In this document: piece after piece, positions 36,626 through 45,850 of the stretch | How the letters are laid out: every line of letters begins with the position of its first letter | Numbering within the stretch: position 1 is the first letter of the stretch | Assembly (NCBI RefSeq): GCF_009649175.1 | Contig: NZ_WJPO01000023.1 | Coordinates: 1 to 64,000, forward strand | DNA length: 64,000 bases | Origin: Rhodovulum strictum | GTDB lineage: Bacteria > Pseudomonadota > Alphaproteobacteria > Rhodobacterales > Rhodobacteraceae | Reading direction: 5' to 3' | The notes under the pieces: model-generated | Seen by the model: only the letters and a program-made list of their open reading frames with translations | Told to the model about the DNA's origin: nothing | The model's database searches: none | Position numbers and translations under genes: made by a program

Positions 36626-37627
36626 TTGACCCAGTCGAAAGCGGTTCTGGTCACCGGCGGCGCCGGTTACATCGGCTCTCATACCTGCAAGCGACTGGCC
36701 GAGGCGGGCTATCTGCCGGTGGCCTATGACAACCTGTCGACCGGCCACGAGGACGCGGTGCGCTGGGGCCCACTTGTGCAGGGCGACACGCGCGACGCGG
36801 CGGCCATGGCGGACGCGATCCGCGCCCATGCACCGCTGGCCGTGATCCATTTCGCCGCCGCCGCCTATGTCGGGGACTCGGTGCGCGATCCGGGTTTCTA
36901 CTACGACAACAACGTGAACGGCATGCAGGGGCTGCTGACCGCCTGCCGCGAGACCGGGCTTTCGCGCGTGATCTTCAGTTCGTCCTGCGCCACCTATGGC
37001 GTGCCCGACCGGCTGCCGATCACAGAGGACACACCCCAGAACCCGATCAACCCCTATGGCCGGACCAAGCTGATCGGGGAATGGATGCTGGCCGATTTCG
37101 CTCGCGCCCATGGCATCCGCTACGCCGCGCTGCGCTATTTCAACGCCTGCGGCGCCGACCCGGACGGCACGCTTTGCGAACGCCACGACCCCGAGACGCA
37201 TCTGCTGCCGCTGGCGCTGTTCGCTGCGGACGGGCGGCGCGCAGCACTTGACCTGTTCGGCACCGATTACCCCACGCCCGACGGCACCTGCATCCGCGAC
37301 TACATCCATGTCTGCGATCTGGCCGAGGGGCATCTGGCCGCGCTGCGCCATCTCGAAGCGGGGGGCGACAGCGTGGCGGTGAACCTTGGCACCGGCACCG
37401 GCCATTCCAACCGCGAGGTGCTGGCCGCAGTCGGCCGCGTTCTGGGCCGCCCGGTCCCGGTGAACGAGGTTGCGCGGCGCGAGGGCGATCCGCCCGCGCT
37501 GGTCGCCGATCCGACCTGCGCCCGCGACCTGCTGGGCTTTTCGGCCCGTTTTCGCGATCTCGACGCGACCGTCGCCCATGCGGCGCGGGCCTTCGGCATG
37601 AAGCTTGGTGATGACCCCACGCCCTGA
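36626..37627 (+). CDS. galE: NAD-dependent sugar-nucleotide 4-epimerase, GalE family
   Basis: The product is 333 residues from a TTG codon at 36626, with TAGGAGCGG just upstream; no ATG is available before the [15 protein letters not shown] motif. The SSSCATYG and NPYGRTKL (Tyr…Lys) blocks are GalE landmarks. GalE interconverts UDP-glucose and UDP-galactose. Beside a UDP-xylose synthase it could equally be a UDP-xylose 4-epimerase making UDP-arabinose, as described for Uxe of Sinorhizobium. Sequence alone does not decide. The 3' end overlaps the glycosyltransferase gene. Confidence 0.85.
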   Translation: MTQSKAVLVTGGAGYIGSHTCKRLAEAGYLPVAYDNLSTGHEDAVRWGPLVQGDTRDAAAMADAIRAHAPLAVIHFAAAAYVGDSVRDPGFYYDNNVNGMQGLLTACRETGLSRVIFSSSCATYGVPDRLPITEDTPQNPINPYGRTKLIGEWMLADFARAHGIRYAALRYFNACGADPDGTLCERHDPETHLLPLALFAADGRRAALDLFGTDYPTPDGTCIRDYIHVCDLAEGHLAALRHLEAGGDSVAVNLGTGTGHSNREVLAAVGRVLGRPVPVNEVARREGDPPALVADPTCARDLLGFSARFRDLDATVAHAARAFGMKLGDDPTP

Positions 37628-39455
37628 CCGACACCCGCCGCGCCCCCGTCCGCGCCACCTTGTCCCGATCTACACGTCGCGCATGAAGCTGCGCTACTGG
37701 CTGTCGGTCCTGCTATGGGCTGCGACCGCCCTGTGGTTCTGGGCGTGGTGGTTCCAGCCGCACCACAATATCGGCACCTTCCGCTATCTGGTCATCACGC
37801 TGGCCATCGGGTGGGTGATGTTCCTTCAGGTCTATTTCCTGACCGTGATGCTGCGCGCCGTGCGCCCTTCGGGCGATCTGGCGGCGCTGAAGGGCGCGCG
37901 GGTTGCCATGGTCGTGACGAAAAGCCCGACCGAGCCCTTCGAGGTGGTGCGCCGCACGCTTGAGGGGATGCTGGCGCAGGACTGGCCGCATGACACCTGG
38001 CTGGCCGACGAAGACCCCGCACCCGAGACGCTGGCCTGGTGCGCGGCCCATGGCGTCAAGGTCTCGACCCGCAAGGACCGGACCGAATATCACCGCGCCG
38101 AATGGCCACGCCGCACCCGCTGCAAGGAAGGCAACCTGGCCTTTTTCTACGACAGCTACGGCTACGAGAATTACGATTTCGTGGCCCAGCTCGACGCCGA
38201 CCATGTGCCCCAGCCGGGCTATCTGCGCGAGATGCTGCGCCCCTTCGTCGATGCCGAGGTCGGCTATGTCAGCGCCCCCTCGATCTGCGCCAGCAATGCG
38301 CGCGAAAGCTGGGCGGCGCGGATGCGGCTCGATCACGAGGGGATGTTCCACGGCATCCTTCAGGCGGGCTATTCCAACGGCTGGGCGCCGATGTGCATCG
38401 GCTCGCATTATGCGGTGCGCACGGTGGCGCTGCGCGAGATCGGCGGGCTGGGCCCGGAACTGGCCGAGGATCATTCCACCACGATGATGATGAACGCCTT
38501 CGGCTGGCGCGGCGTGCATGCCTTCGACGCGATCGCGGTGGGCGACGGGCCGGTGACCTTCGCCGACATGCTGACGCAGGAATTCCAGTGGTCGCGCAGC
38601 CTGGTGACGCTGTTCCTGCGCTATACGCCGGGCTATTTCCCGGGGCTCCGGCCGATCCTCAAGTTCCAGTTCCTGTTCTCGCAGCTCTGGTATCCGGGCT
38701 TCGCCTTCTTCATGGCGGCGACGCTTCTTGTTCCGATCACGGCGGTCCTGTTCGACATCCGCTTTGCCAATGTCACCTATCCCGCCTTTGTCGGCCATAG
38801 TGTGCCGGTGGTGCTGGCTTTCATCCTGATCGCCTATCAACTCAAGGCCGACGGGCTGTTCCGCCCCGCCGATGCCAAGGTCATCAGCTGGGAGAAGGGG
38901 TTGTTCCAATGCGCGCAATGGCCCTGGGTGCTGTGGGGCTGCCTGATGGCGCTGCGCGACAGCGTGACCGGGCGCTTCGTCGATTTCCGGATCACCCCCA
39001 AGGGCTCATCGGCCAGCACGCGGCTGCCGTTCCGGGTGCTCATGCCCTATATGGCGCTTGCGGCGGCGGCGATCCTGCCGGTCCTTGTCGTCGATCACCT
39101 CGAGAACTCGGCGGGCTTCTACCTGCTGTGTCTTTTGAACGCAGCCCTCTATCTGGCGGTTCTTGGCGTGGCGATCACTCATCACATCCGCCAGAATGGG
39201 CTTGGCTGGATGAACAATGCGCTTCGATTGGGGCCGCAGATGGCGATAACCTTGGCACTGGCGGGCACGCTGGTCTTTTCGGGCTGGCTGAGGGGCATGC
39301 AGAGCCTGCATTATCTGTCCACCGGACTGGGGCCCTACCAGTTCACCAAGGTTGAATTCATGGTTTCCGGGGCGGGGCAAGGGGGCAAGAGGTCGATGCG
39401 CTATTCGTTCGACCTTCCCTTTGCCCGGTCGGACCGGAGGCCTTTCTTCGAGTGA
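37611..39455 (+). CDS. processive membrane glycosyltransferase, GT2 cellulose-synthase-like
   Basis: The product is about 614 residues. Two N-terminal membrane helices (LRYWLSVLLWAATALWFWAW; FRYLVITLAIGWVMFLQVYF) precede a GT2 domain with DADHVPQPGYL (DxD), an EDHST (ED) site and QEFQWSRS in place of the QxxRW motif. About six helices follow. The enzyme should polymerise and export a beta-linked polysaccharide. Starts at 37605 (TTG), 37608 (GTG), 37611 (ATG) or 37683 (ATG) are possible; all but the last overlap galE. The substrate is probably a UDP-sugar made by the neighbours, but this is inference. Confidence 0.82.
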   Translation: MTPRPDRHPPRPRPRHLVPIYTSRMKLRYWLSVLLWAATALWFWAWWFQPHHNIGTFRYLVITLAIGWVMFLQVYFLTVMLRAVRPSGDLAALKGARVAMVVTKSPTEPFEVVRRTLEGMLAQDWPHDTWLADEDPAPETLAWCAAHGVKVSTRKDRTEYHRAEWPRRTRCKEGNLAFFYDSYGYENYDFVAQLDADHVPQPGYLREMLRPFVDAEVGYVSAPSICASNARESWAARMRLDHEGMFHGILQAGYSNGWAPMCIGSHYAVRTVALREIGGLGPELAEDHSTTMMMNAFGWRGVHAFDAIAVGDGPVTFADMLTQEFQWSRSLVTLFLRYTPGYFPGLRPILKFQFLFSQLWYPGFAFFMAATLLVPITAVLFDIRFANVTYPAFVGHSVPVVLAFILIAYQLKADGLFRPADAKVISWEKGLFQCAQWPWVLWGCLMALRDSVTGRFVDFRITPKGSSASTRLPFRVLMPYMALAAAAILPVLVVDHLENSAGFYLLCLLNAALYLAVLGVAITHHIRQNGLGWMNNALRLGPQMAITLALAGTLVFSGWLRGMQSLHYLSTGLGPYQFTKVEFMVSGAGQGGKRSMRYSFDLPFARSDRRPFFE

Positions 39456-39465
39456 GGAACGCATC

Positions 39466-40359
39466 ATGGCCTACGCTCTGAAACCCGCGATTGCCGGACT
39501 GGCCGCCACGCTGGCGTTGTCTGCCGTCGCTCTTGCGGAATCCGCGCCTCCGGGCGAGTTGCCCTTCGGCGTCTATGATCCCGACGGGCTGTTCGCGGAT
39601 GATCCCGAGGTTACCATCGAACATCTGTTCCTGCCCTGGGAAGACGTGTTCCTGCCCAGCCTGATCGAGGCCGATGCCTATGCGATGGCGCGCGGCCGCT
39701 CGATCCTGGCCACGATCGAGCCCTGGACCTGGAACCGCAGCGAACGCAACACCCCCGAAGCGTTGCAGCAGGGCATCGCTTCGGGCGATTACGACCGCTA
39801 CATGGCCTCGATCTGCGCCGTCCTGAACCTGTTCGACAGCCCCGTGACCGTGCGCTGGGCGCATGAGATGGAAGATGAGAGCGGCCAGTTCATCTGGGCC
39901 AACTGGGAACCCGAAACCTATATCGCCGCCTATCGCCGGATGGTTGATGTCTGCCGCGCCCAGGCGCCCAATGTTAACTACATGTGGTCGCCGCTGGGCT
40001 TCGAACCCCTGACCGACTACTATCCCGGCGATGAGTATGTCGATATCGTGGGGCTGTCGGTCTTCGGTCTGCAACCTTGGGAGCGCGAGATTCTCGGCGA
40101 GGAGCAATCCTTCGAATCGATCCTGTCCCCCCGCTACGCGCGGGCCGAACCCTTCGGCAAGCCGGTGGTGGTGGCCGAGGTCGGCTATTCGGGCAGCGAG
40201 GACTACGTCGCCAAATGGGACAGCGAGATCCGGTTGATCTATCCTGATTTCCCCAGCCTGGTCGCGGTGGTCTATTTCAACCAGAAAGAGGTCTATCCTT
40301 GGCCTGATGGCTATGGCCTGCCGAACTGGCGCTTCGACTCGCGGGTGATCGAGGAATAG
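39466..40359 (+). CDS. secreted glycoside hydrolase, GH26-like
   Basis: The product is 297 residues with a signal peptide ending near LSAVALA. The acid/base glutamate is expected in VRWAHEMEDESGQFIWAN and the nucleophile in KPVVVAEVGYSG, the two GH26 catalytic segments. GH26 enzymes cut beta-mannans, beta-1,3-1,4-glucans or beta-1,3-xylans. Next to a polysaccharide synthase it may trim or edit the nascent polymer, as cellulases do in cellulose operons. GAGGAA precedes the ATG, 10 bases after the synthase stop. Confidence 0.75.
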   Translation: MAYALKPAIAGLAATLALSAVALAESAPPGELPFGVYDPDGLFADDPEVTIEHLFLPWEDVFLPSLIEADAYAMARGRSILATIEPWTWNRSERNTPEALQQGIASGDYDRYMASICAVLNLFDSPVTVRWAHEMEDESGQFIWANWEPETYIAAYRRMVDVCRAQAPNVNYMWSPLGFEPLTDYYPGDEYVDIVGLSVFGLQPWEREILGEEQSFESILSPRYARAEPFGKPVVVAEVGYSGSEDYVAKWDSEIRLIYPDFPSLVAVVYFNQKEVYPWPDGYGLPNWRFDSRVIEE

Positions 40360-40395
40360 GCGCCGGGCAAACGCCGCCCGAAGTGCATCGGCAAG

Positions 40396-40418
40396 GGGCC
40401 GCCCACGACAGGCGGCCC
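40396..40418 (+). terminator. hairpin after polysaccharide operon
   Basis: GGGCCGCC (40396-40403) and GGCGGCCC (40411-40418) pair perfectly over 8 bp with a 7-base loop, 37 bases after the glycosidase stop. There is no T-tract; it may be a rho-dependent or weak terminator. Confidence 0.45.
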
Positions 40419-40607
40419 TCGGCGATTTCCCGCCTGTTGAGTGGTGTGCGGGGCCTGATGCCTCGCCATTGCCTTCGGAATGCCACAAAACGGGCTTATC
40501 ACTCAACGATGCTCAATATCTGGTGATGCCTTCGGCCAGTTGAAGGAAACGCTGCGCGTTTGCCGGGCTGCCGGGCTCTGTCTGAGGTAACGCAGGAACC
40601 ATTCGCC

Positions 40608-40904
40608 ATGCGCCACGGAAGACGTCCATTCCTTGCCGGACTGCCGCTGCTTGCAGCGCTGGCGACCGCCGGAACGATGGCCACGGTCGCCCCGGCCCGT
40701 GCCGAAACTCCGGGCGTGCAGCGCCCGGCAATCGTCGGCGCCTCGGTCATGCGCTGGCTGAACCCCGCGCCCCCGGCGGACAAGTCCCTTTCGATCCGCG
40801 AGCGCAAGGCAATGGCCAGCCGGTTCGACAGCCGCCATGGCCGTGGCAGCTATATCTGTACCGCCTCGGGCTTCGGCAATCGGCCAAGCTGCTTCGCCCG
40901 CTGA
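40608..40904 (+). CDS. small exported protein of unknown function
   Basis: The product is 98 residues. A basic N-terminus (MRHGRRPF) and hydrophobic core ending at PARAE indicate a signal peptide of about 32 residues. The mature end SRHGRGSYICTASGFGNRP contains a cysteine pair with the final SCFAR, suggesting a disulfide in the periplasm. AGGAA lies upstream of the ATG. I do not recognise a function. It stands alone between the polysaccharide genes and asd. Confidence 0.6.
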   Translation: MRHGRRPFLAGLPLLAALATAGTMATVAPARAETPGVQRPAIVGASVMRWLNPAPPADKSLSIRERKAMASRFDSRHGRGSYICTASGFGNRPSCFAR

Positions 40905-41034
40905 GAGGCGCGTCTTTCCCGACGCCGCCACACGGGCTGTTCCCGGGCCTGTCCCTGAACGGCCCTTTCGCCCGCTGCGTCTTTGCGCTATGCGTCCGCC
41001 CCGGGAATACCCCCGACGCTGAAGGAAGAACCCG

Positions 41035-42057
41035 ATGGGCTACAAGGTCGCCGTCGTCGGCGCCACGGGCAACGTGGGCCGCGAAATGCTGAACATCCTC
41101 GCCGAGCGCGAGTTTCCGGTGGACGAGATCGCGGCACTTGCCTCGCGCCGCTCGCTCGGCACCGAATGCAGCTTTGGCGACCGCACCCTCAAGACCCAGG
41201 ATCTGGAGCAGTTCGACTTCACCGGCTGGGATATCGCGCTTTTCGCCATCGGCTCGGATGCGACCAGGGAATATGCGCCCAAGGCCGCCAGGGCCGGTTG
41301 CGTGGTGATCGACAACTCGTCGCTCTACCGCTACGACCCCGATGTGCCGCTGATCGTGCCGGAGGTGAATGCCGACGCGGTGATGGGCTATTCCAAACGC
41401 AACATCATCGCCAATCCCAACTGTTCCACCGCGCAGATGGTGGTGGCGCTCAAGCCGCTGCATGACCGCGCGCGGATCAAGCGGGTTGTGGTCTCTACCT
41501 ATCAATCCGTGTCCGGTTCGGGCAAGGAGGCGATGGACGAGCTGTGGAACCAGACCAAGGGCATGTATGTGCCGGGCCAGGAAGTTGCGCCCAGCGTCTA
41601 TCCCAAGCAGATCGCCTTCAACGTGATCCCGCATATCGACGTCTTCCTCGATTCCGGCGAGACCAAGGAAGAATGGAAGATGGTCGCCGAGACCAAGAAG
41701 ATCCTAGATCCCGCGATCAAGGTGACGGCCACCTGCGTGCGGGTGCCGGTCTTTGTCGGCCATTCCGAGGCGATCAATATCGAGTTCGAGGATTTCCTCG
41801 ACGAGGACGAGGCGCGCGACATCCTGCGCGAGTCGCCCGGGGTCATGGTGATCGACAAGCGCGAGCCCGGTGGCTACATCACGCCGATCGAATGTGTGGG
41901 CGATTATGCCACCTTCGTCAGCCGCATCCGGCAGGATTCGACCATCGAGAACGGTCTGAACCTGTGGTGCGTCTCTGACAACCTGCGCAAGGGTGCGGCT
42001 CTGAACGCGGTGCAGATCGCCGAGGTTCTGGGCCAGCGCGCGCTGAAGAAGGGGTGA
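41035..42057 (+). CDS. asd: aspartate-semialdehyde dehydrogenase
   Basis: The product is 340 residues. The NADP motif VVGATGNVGREML is near the N-terminus, catalytic Cys130 lies in NPNCSTAQMV, and the VPVFVGHSEAI segment is conserved. It reduces aspartyl-4-phosphate to the semialdehyde, the branch point to lysine/DAP, threonine and methionine. AAGGAAGA precedes the ATG. It appears monocistronic with a terminator at 42110. Confidence 0.96.
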   Translation: MGYKVAVVGATGNVGREMLNILAEREFPVDEIAALASRRSLGTECSFGDRTLKTQDLEQFDFTGWDIALFAIGSDATREYAPKAARAGCVVIDNSSLYRYDPDVPLIVPEVNADAVMGYSKRNIIANPNCSTAQMVVALKPLHDRARIKRVVVSTYQSVSGSGKEAMDELWNQTKGMYVPGQEVAPSVYPKQIAFNVIPHIDVFLDSGETKEEWKMVAETKKILDPAIKVTATCVRVPVFVGHSEAINIEFEDFLDEDEARDILRESPGVMVIDKREPGGYITPIECVGDYATFVSRIRQDSTIENGLNLWCVSDNLRKGAALNAVQIAEVLGQRALKKG

Positions 42058-42109
42058 GGCCCGGTCCGGGGCGTCAGCCCCGGCAAAGGTCCGGTCCGAC
42101 AGGATCCAG

Positions 42110-42141
42110 ACGGCGCGGCGGCCCGGCCCCGCGCCGTTTTT
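42110..42141 (+). terminator. rho-independent terminator after asd
   Basis: ACGGCGCGG (42110-42118) and CCGCGCCGT (42129-42137) pair over 9 bp with a 10-base GC loop, followed by five T including the last base of the arm. Confidence 0.85.
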
Positions 42142-42223
42142 CGTTCCCCCGGCTTTGCCCTTGCCAAGCCCGGCCCCCCTGCCGCACCCTGCGCCTCGCA
42201 TCCCCGCCGCCGGAGCGATCCCC

Positions 42224-43846
42224 ATGCGCCGCCTTGCCCTTGCCCTGTCCCTTGCCGTGACCCCCGCCACGCTTCTGGCCGCCGATTTCCCGCTGACCAG
42301 CGCGGTCAGTGCCGTCACGCTCTATCCCCAGGGCGCAACCGTCACCCGCGCGGTTCCCTATGACATTCCCGCAGGCCGCCACCGGCTGATCCTGACCGAC
42401 CTGCCTGCCACGACACCGCTGCATGCGGTCCGCGTCGGCGTGACCGGCGCCACGCTGGGCGGCGTCACCGCGCGGGCCGATTTCGTGCCGCCCCGCAGCG
42501 CCGAGAAGGATGCCGCGCTCGCCGCCGCCGAAGCCGAGGTCGAGCGGCTGGACGACGCGCTGCGCAGCGCAGAGGCCGACATCGCCGCGATCCGGCTCGA
42601 GGCCGAGGCCGCCAGGGCCCGCATCGCCTTTTTCGAGCGGCTGGGCACCACCGAATTGCCCCAGGGCACCGACATCGCCGCCCTTGCCGTGACCATCGGC
42701 GCGGGCACGCTGGACGCGCTGCGTTCGGCGCATGCGGCAGAGCAACGCGCCGAGGCGGCCGACCGGGGGTTGAAGGAATTGCGCGAGGCGCTGGCCCGCG
42801 CGCGTCAGGCGCTGGCCGCGCTGGTGCCCGAGGACGAGGCCCGCGCCCTGCTGACCGTCGAACTCTGGTCCGACACGCCCGCCAGTGGCGATCTGACGGT
42901 CAGCTATACCATCGCCGAGGCAGGCTGGACGCCGGTCTATGACCTGCGCCTTGATCGGGCCGCCGGGCGGCTGGACATCGAGCGCGGCGCCTTCGTCGCG
43001 CAGGCAACGGGCGAGAACTGGGCCGGTGTGGCGCTGACGCTGTCGACCGTGCGCCCGGCCGAGCAGATTGCCCCCGGCGAGGTCTGGCCCGATTTGCGCC
43101 GGATTGCCGATCCCGGCCAGATCATGCCGCGGCTCGGCGGCGTGCCGATGGCCGAGGCCGACATGGCGCGGGGGGGAGTCGAACTGGCCGCGGCGCCCGC
43201 GCCGAAGGTAGAGGCCGTTGCCATGGCCGATGCGCTGGCGGTCAGCTATGTCTATCCCGATCCGGTCGATATCGCCGCAGGCGCCGACCGGGTGCGGCTG
43301 GCGCTGGGCAATCTGACCGCCCCGGCCGAGATCTTTGCCCGTGCCGTGCCGCTTCGGGACAGCAGCGGGTTCGTGACCGCCGCCTTTGCCAACACGTCGG
43401 ACGAATTGATCCTGCCCACGGCAGAGGCGATGTTCCATCTCGATGGCCGTTTCGTCGGCCAGCAAAGCCTTGCGCTGATCCCCGCGGGGGCCGAGGCCGA
43501 ACTGTCCTTCGGCCCGATCGATGGGCTGCGGCTGACCCGGATCGTCGACCGCTCCGAGGGGGATCGCGGCGTGATCCGCAAGTCGAACGAATGGGCCGAG
43601 CGCGTGCGGATCGGGGTCGAGAACCTGACCGCCGAGCCCTGGTCGGTGCGGCTGACCGACCGGGTGCCCTATTCCGAACAGGACGATCTGAAGATCACCT
43701 GGAGCGCCGATCCCCCGCCCGCCCGGAGCGATATCGACGGCAGGCGGGGTGTTCTGGAATGGCGCTTCGACCTTGGCCCCGGTGCCAGCCAGGAGATCGG
43801 CTTGACCCAGCGCATGACCTGGCCCGAAGGCAAGGTGCTGCAATAG
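42224..43846 (+). CDS. DUF4139/DUF4140 (mucoidy inhibitor A family) protein
   Basis: The product is 540 residues with a signal peptide (MRRLALALSLAVTPATLLAA). A DUF4140-like N-terminal domain begins at VTLYPQGATVTRAV. A coiled coil spans about residues 88-130 (AAAEAEVERLDDALRSAEAD). A long beta-rich DUF4139 domain reaches the C-terminus. The family is secreted or envelope-bound and of uncertain function. The ATG at 42224 begins the signal peptide; an upstream in-frame start at 42155 is Pro-rich and unsupported. It is convergent with the SbtB-like gene, with one base between the stops. Confidence 0.82.
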   Translation: MRRLALALSLAVTPATLLAADFPLTSAVSAVTLYPQGATVTRAVPYDIPAGRHRLILTDLPATTPLHAVRVGVTGATLGGVTARADFVPPRSAEKDAALAAAEAEVERLDDALRSAEADIAAIRLEAEAARARIAFFERLGTTELPQGTDIAALAVTIGAGTLDALRSAHAAEQRAEAADRGLKELREALARARQALAALVPEDEARALLTVELWSDTPASGDLTVSYTIAEAGWTPVYDLRLDRAAGRLDIERGAFVAQATGENWAGVALTLSTVRPAEQIAPGEVWPDLRRIADPGQIMPRLGGVPMAEADMARGGVELAAAPAPKVEAVAMADALAVSYVYPDPVDIAAGADRVRLALGNLTAPAEIFARAVPLRDSSGFVTAAFANTSDELILPTAEAMFHLDGRFVGQQSLALIPAGAEAELSFGPIDGLRLTRIVDRSEGDRGVIRKSNEWAERVRIGVENLTAEPWSVRLTDRVPYSEQDDLKITWSADPPPARSDIDGRRGVLEWRFDLGPGASQEIGLTQRMTWPEGKVLQ

Positions 43847-43847
43847 C

Positions 43848-44159
43848 TCAGAACCGCTCGGCCCGCAGCACCTGGCAATCGGTGACCGAGACGACGCCGA
43901 TATGTCGCTCGACCACGGCAAAGGCGGCGTCGAGCAGGCTGTCCAGCCGCTCGGGCCGGATCAGGCAGACGACCGCCACCATGCCGCCCGCGCGCCCGAC
44001 CTGACCCTCGCGGCTCCACTCGCCCGACCGGCCGGTGCCGCCCAGAACCGGCAGCACGGTGTAGCCGGTGACGCCCGCCTCGCGCAGCGCGGCGGTCAGG
44101 CGGCGTTCCATCGGCGCCTCGATGATGATTTCCACCCGTTTCGCGTCATGGGTCTGCAT
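43848..44159 (-). CDS. PII-like regulatory protein of SbtA (SbtB-like)
   Basis: The product is 103 residues with a PII-like ferredoxin fold: KRVEIIIEAPMERRLTAALR as the first strand and helix, a glycine-rich T-loop (GGTGRSGEWSREG), and VVCLIRPERLDSLL. It lies 4 bases after the bicarbonate-transporter gene. In cyanobacteria SbtB binds adenine nucleotides and gates SbtA. The C-terminal CGPxGC-type loop found in some cyanobacterial SbtB is absent here. The function is inferred from fold and neighbourhood. Confidence 0.8.
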   Translation of the reverse strand: MQTHDAKRVEIIIEAPMERRLTAALREAGVTGYTVLPVLGGTGRSGEWSREGQVGRAGGMVAVVCLIRPERLDSLLDAAFAVVERHIGVVSVTDCQVLRAERF

Positions 44160-44163
44160 GCGG

Positions 44164-45141
44164 TTATCCTCCGGTCACAAGCCGGGCCGCGGCAAGGTAA
44201 AGCGGAATGCCCAGCGTCAGGTTGAACGGGAAGGTGATGCCCAGCGCCAGCGTCAGGTAGATCGAGGGCTTCGCCTCGGGCAAGGCCACCCGCATCGCCG
44301 CCGGCACCGCGATATACGAGGCCGATGCCGCCAGCGTCATCATCAGCACCACGCCGCCAAGGCTGAGACCCAGCGCCAGCCCCGCCGCCAGCCCGAAGAC
44401 GGCGCCGATGGGCGGCATCACCACCCCGAAGGCCAGCAGCCCCGGCGTGATGACGCCGCGGCTTTCGCGCAGGTTCCGCCCCGCCACCAGCCCCATGTCC
44501 AGCAGGAACAGGCACAGAACGCCCTTGAACGGCGCGATGATGAAGCTCTCGATCTCGGCCAGCCCGCCGGGGCCGGTGATCCAGCCGATGGCAAAGGCGC
44601 CCAGCAACAGCACGATGGACCCGTTCAGCAGGATTTCGCGCCAGAGCCCCGATTCCACGTCGGTCTGCCCGCCCTTTCGCATCACCAGCCACAGCGCGGC
44701 CAGGATCGCGGGGGCCTCCATGACCGCGGCGACCGCGACCATGAAGCCCTCGGAGGCGATGCCCTGGCTGGTCAGCACCGAGGTTGCGGCAACGAAGGTC
44801 ACGATCGAGATCGAGCCGTAATGCGCCGCGACCGCGCCTGCATCCACCGTGCCCAGCCGCGTCATCGTCCTGAGCAGCGCAAAGGCCACGAAGGGCAGCC
44901 CCGCCGACAGCACCAGCCCCGCAATCAGCGCCAGCAGCAGCGTCGCATCAAGCCCATGCGCGGCAACGCCCACGCCGCCCTTGAAGCCGATGGCGAACAG
45001 CAGATAGATCGACAGCGCCTTGGCGGCGGCCTCGGGCACGGAAAGATCGGACCGCGCCAGCGCTGCGGCCAGCCCCAGCGCGAAGCTCAGGATGATCGGC
45101 GACAGCAGGTTGCCCGCCGCAAGATTCAGTATCTCCGTCAC
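44164..45141 (-). CDS. sbtA: sodium-dependent bicarbonate transporter, SbtA family
   Basis: The product is 325 residues with about ten membrane segments in two repeats. The family feature GSISIVTFVAATSVL in the middle is matched by the C-terminal half ALGITFPFNLTLGIPLYL. SbtA imports HCO3- with Na+. The gene lies between carbonic anhydrase (upstream) and the SbtB-like gene (downstream) on the same strand, so the three probably form one operon. Real bicarbonate transport in this organism is inferred. Confidence 0.87.
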   Translation of the reverse strand: MTEILNLAAGNLLSPIILSFALGLAAALARSDLSVPEAAAKALSIYLLFAIGFKGGVGVAAHGLDATLLLALIAGLVLSAGLPFVAFALLRTMTRLGTVDAGAVAAHYGSISIVTFVAATSVLTSQGIASEGFMVAVAAVMEAPAILAALWLVMRKGGQTDVESGLWREILLNGSIVLLLGAFAIGWITGPGGLAEIESFIIAPFKGVLCLFLLDMGLVAGRNLRESRGVITPGLLAFGVVMPPIGAVFGLAAGLALGLSLGGVVLMMTLAASASYIAVPAAMRVALPEAKPSIYLTLALGITFPFNLTLGIPLYLAAARLVTGG

Positions 45142-45199
45142 GTCCGCGCCCCCTGCCGATCCTGCGCTTCAGCCCGCCCTCGCCCCAAGGAAGATGGGC

Positions 45200-45850
45200 T
45201 CAGACCGGAACGAACCGGCCGGCCGCCGGATCGTAGCATTCCACGTTCCCCGCGCCGATATCGTTCCAGATCCCGTGCAGCGTCAATTCTTCGGCCTCGA
45301 CCGCGTCGCGCACGAAGGGAAAGGTCAACAGGTTCTCGAGCGAGACCAGAACCGCGTCCTTTTCCATCGCTTCCAGCCGGGCGGTCTCGTCGGCGATCTG
45401 CGCCATGCGCTGGTAGCTGGGGCGCAGGATGTCCATCCAGCGGCCGATGAAGCTGGATTTCTCCTCCAGTTGCGGGGCAAGGCCCGCGCACATGTCATGG
45501 CAGCCCCTGACGCCGCCGCAACTGGAATGGCCGACCACCAGCAGATTCGCGACCTTCAGCACCGTCACCGCATATTCCACCGCCGCCGAGGTGCCGTGAT
45601 GGTCGCCATCGGGCGCGTAGGGGGGCACGAGGCCAGCGATATTGCGGTGGATGAAGAATTCGCCCTCGTCCGCACCGAAGATCGAGGTGACATGCACGCG
45701 CGAGTCGCAGCACGAGATGATCATCGCCCGCGGCCGCTGGCCTTCTTCGGCGAGACGGCGGTACCAGGCCTTGTTCTCGGCATGAATCGTCGCTTTCCAG
45801 CCATGGTAGCGCTGGACCAGGTATTGCGGCAGAGGGCGGGCACGGTGCAT
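45200..45850 (-). CDS. beta-class carbonic anhydrase
   Basis: The product is 216 residues. The zinc ligands are in SCCDSRVHV and HSSCGGVRG, with the Asp-Arg dyad of CDSR intact. It interconverts CO2 and HCO3-. GGAG lies before the ATG at 45850; in-frame extension further upstream to 46135 lacks support. It is the first gene of the leftward inorganic-carbon operon. With no signal peptide it should act in the cytoplasm, beside imported bicarbonate. Confidence 0.93.
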   Translation of the reverse strand: MHRARPLPQYLVQRYHGWKATIHAENKAWYRRLAEEGQRPRAMIISCCDSRVHVTSIFGADEGEFFIHRNIAGLVPPYAPDGDHHGTSAAVEYAVTVLKVANLLVVGHSSCGGVRGCHDMCAGLAPQLEEKSSFIGRWMDILRPSYQRMAQIADETARLEAMEKDAVLVSLENLLTFPFVRDAVEAEELTLHGIWNDIGAGNVECYDPAAGRFVPV

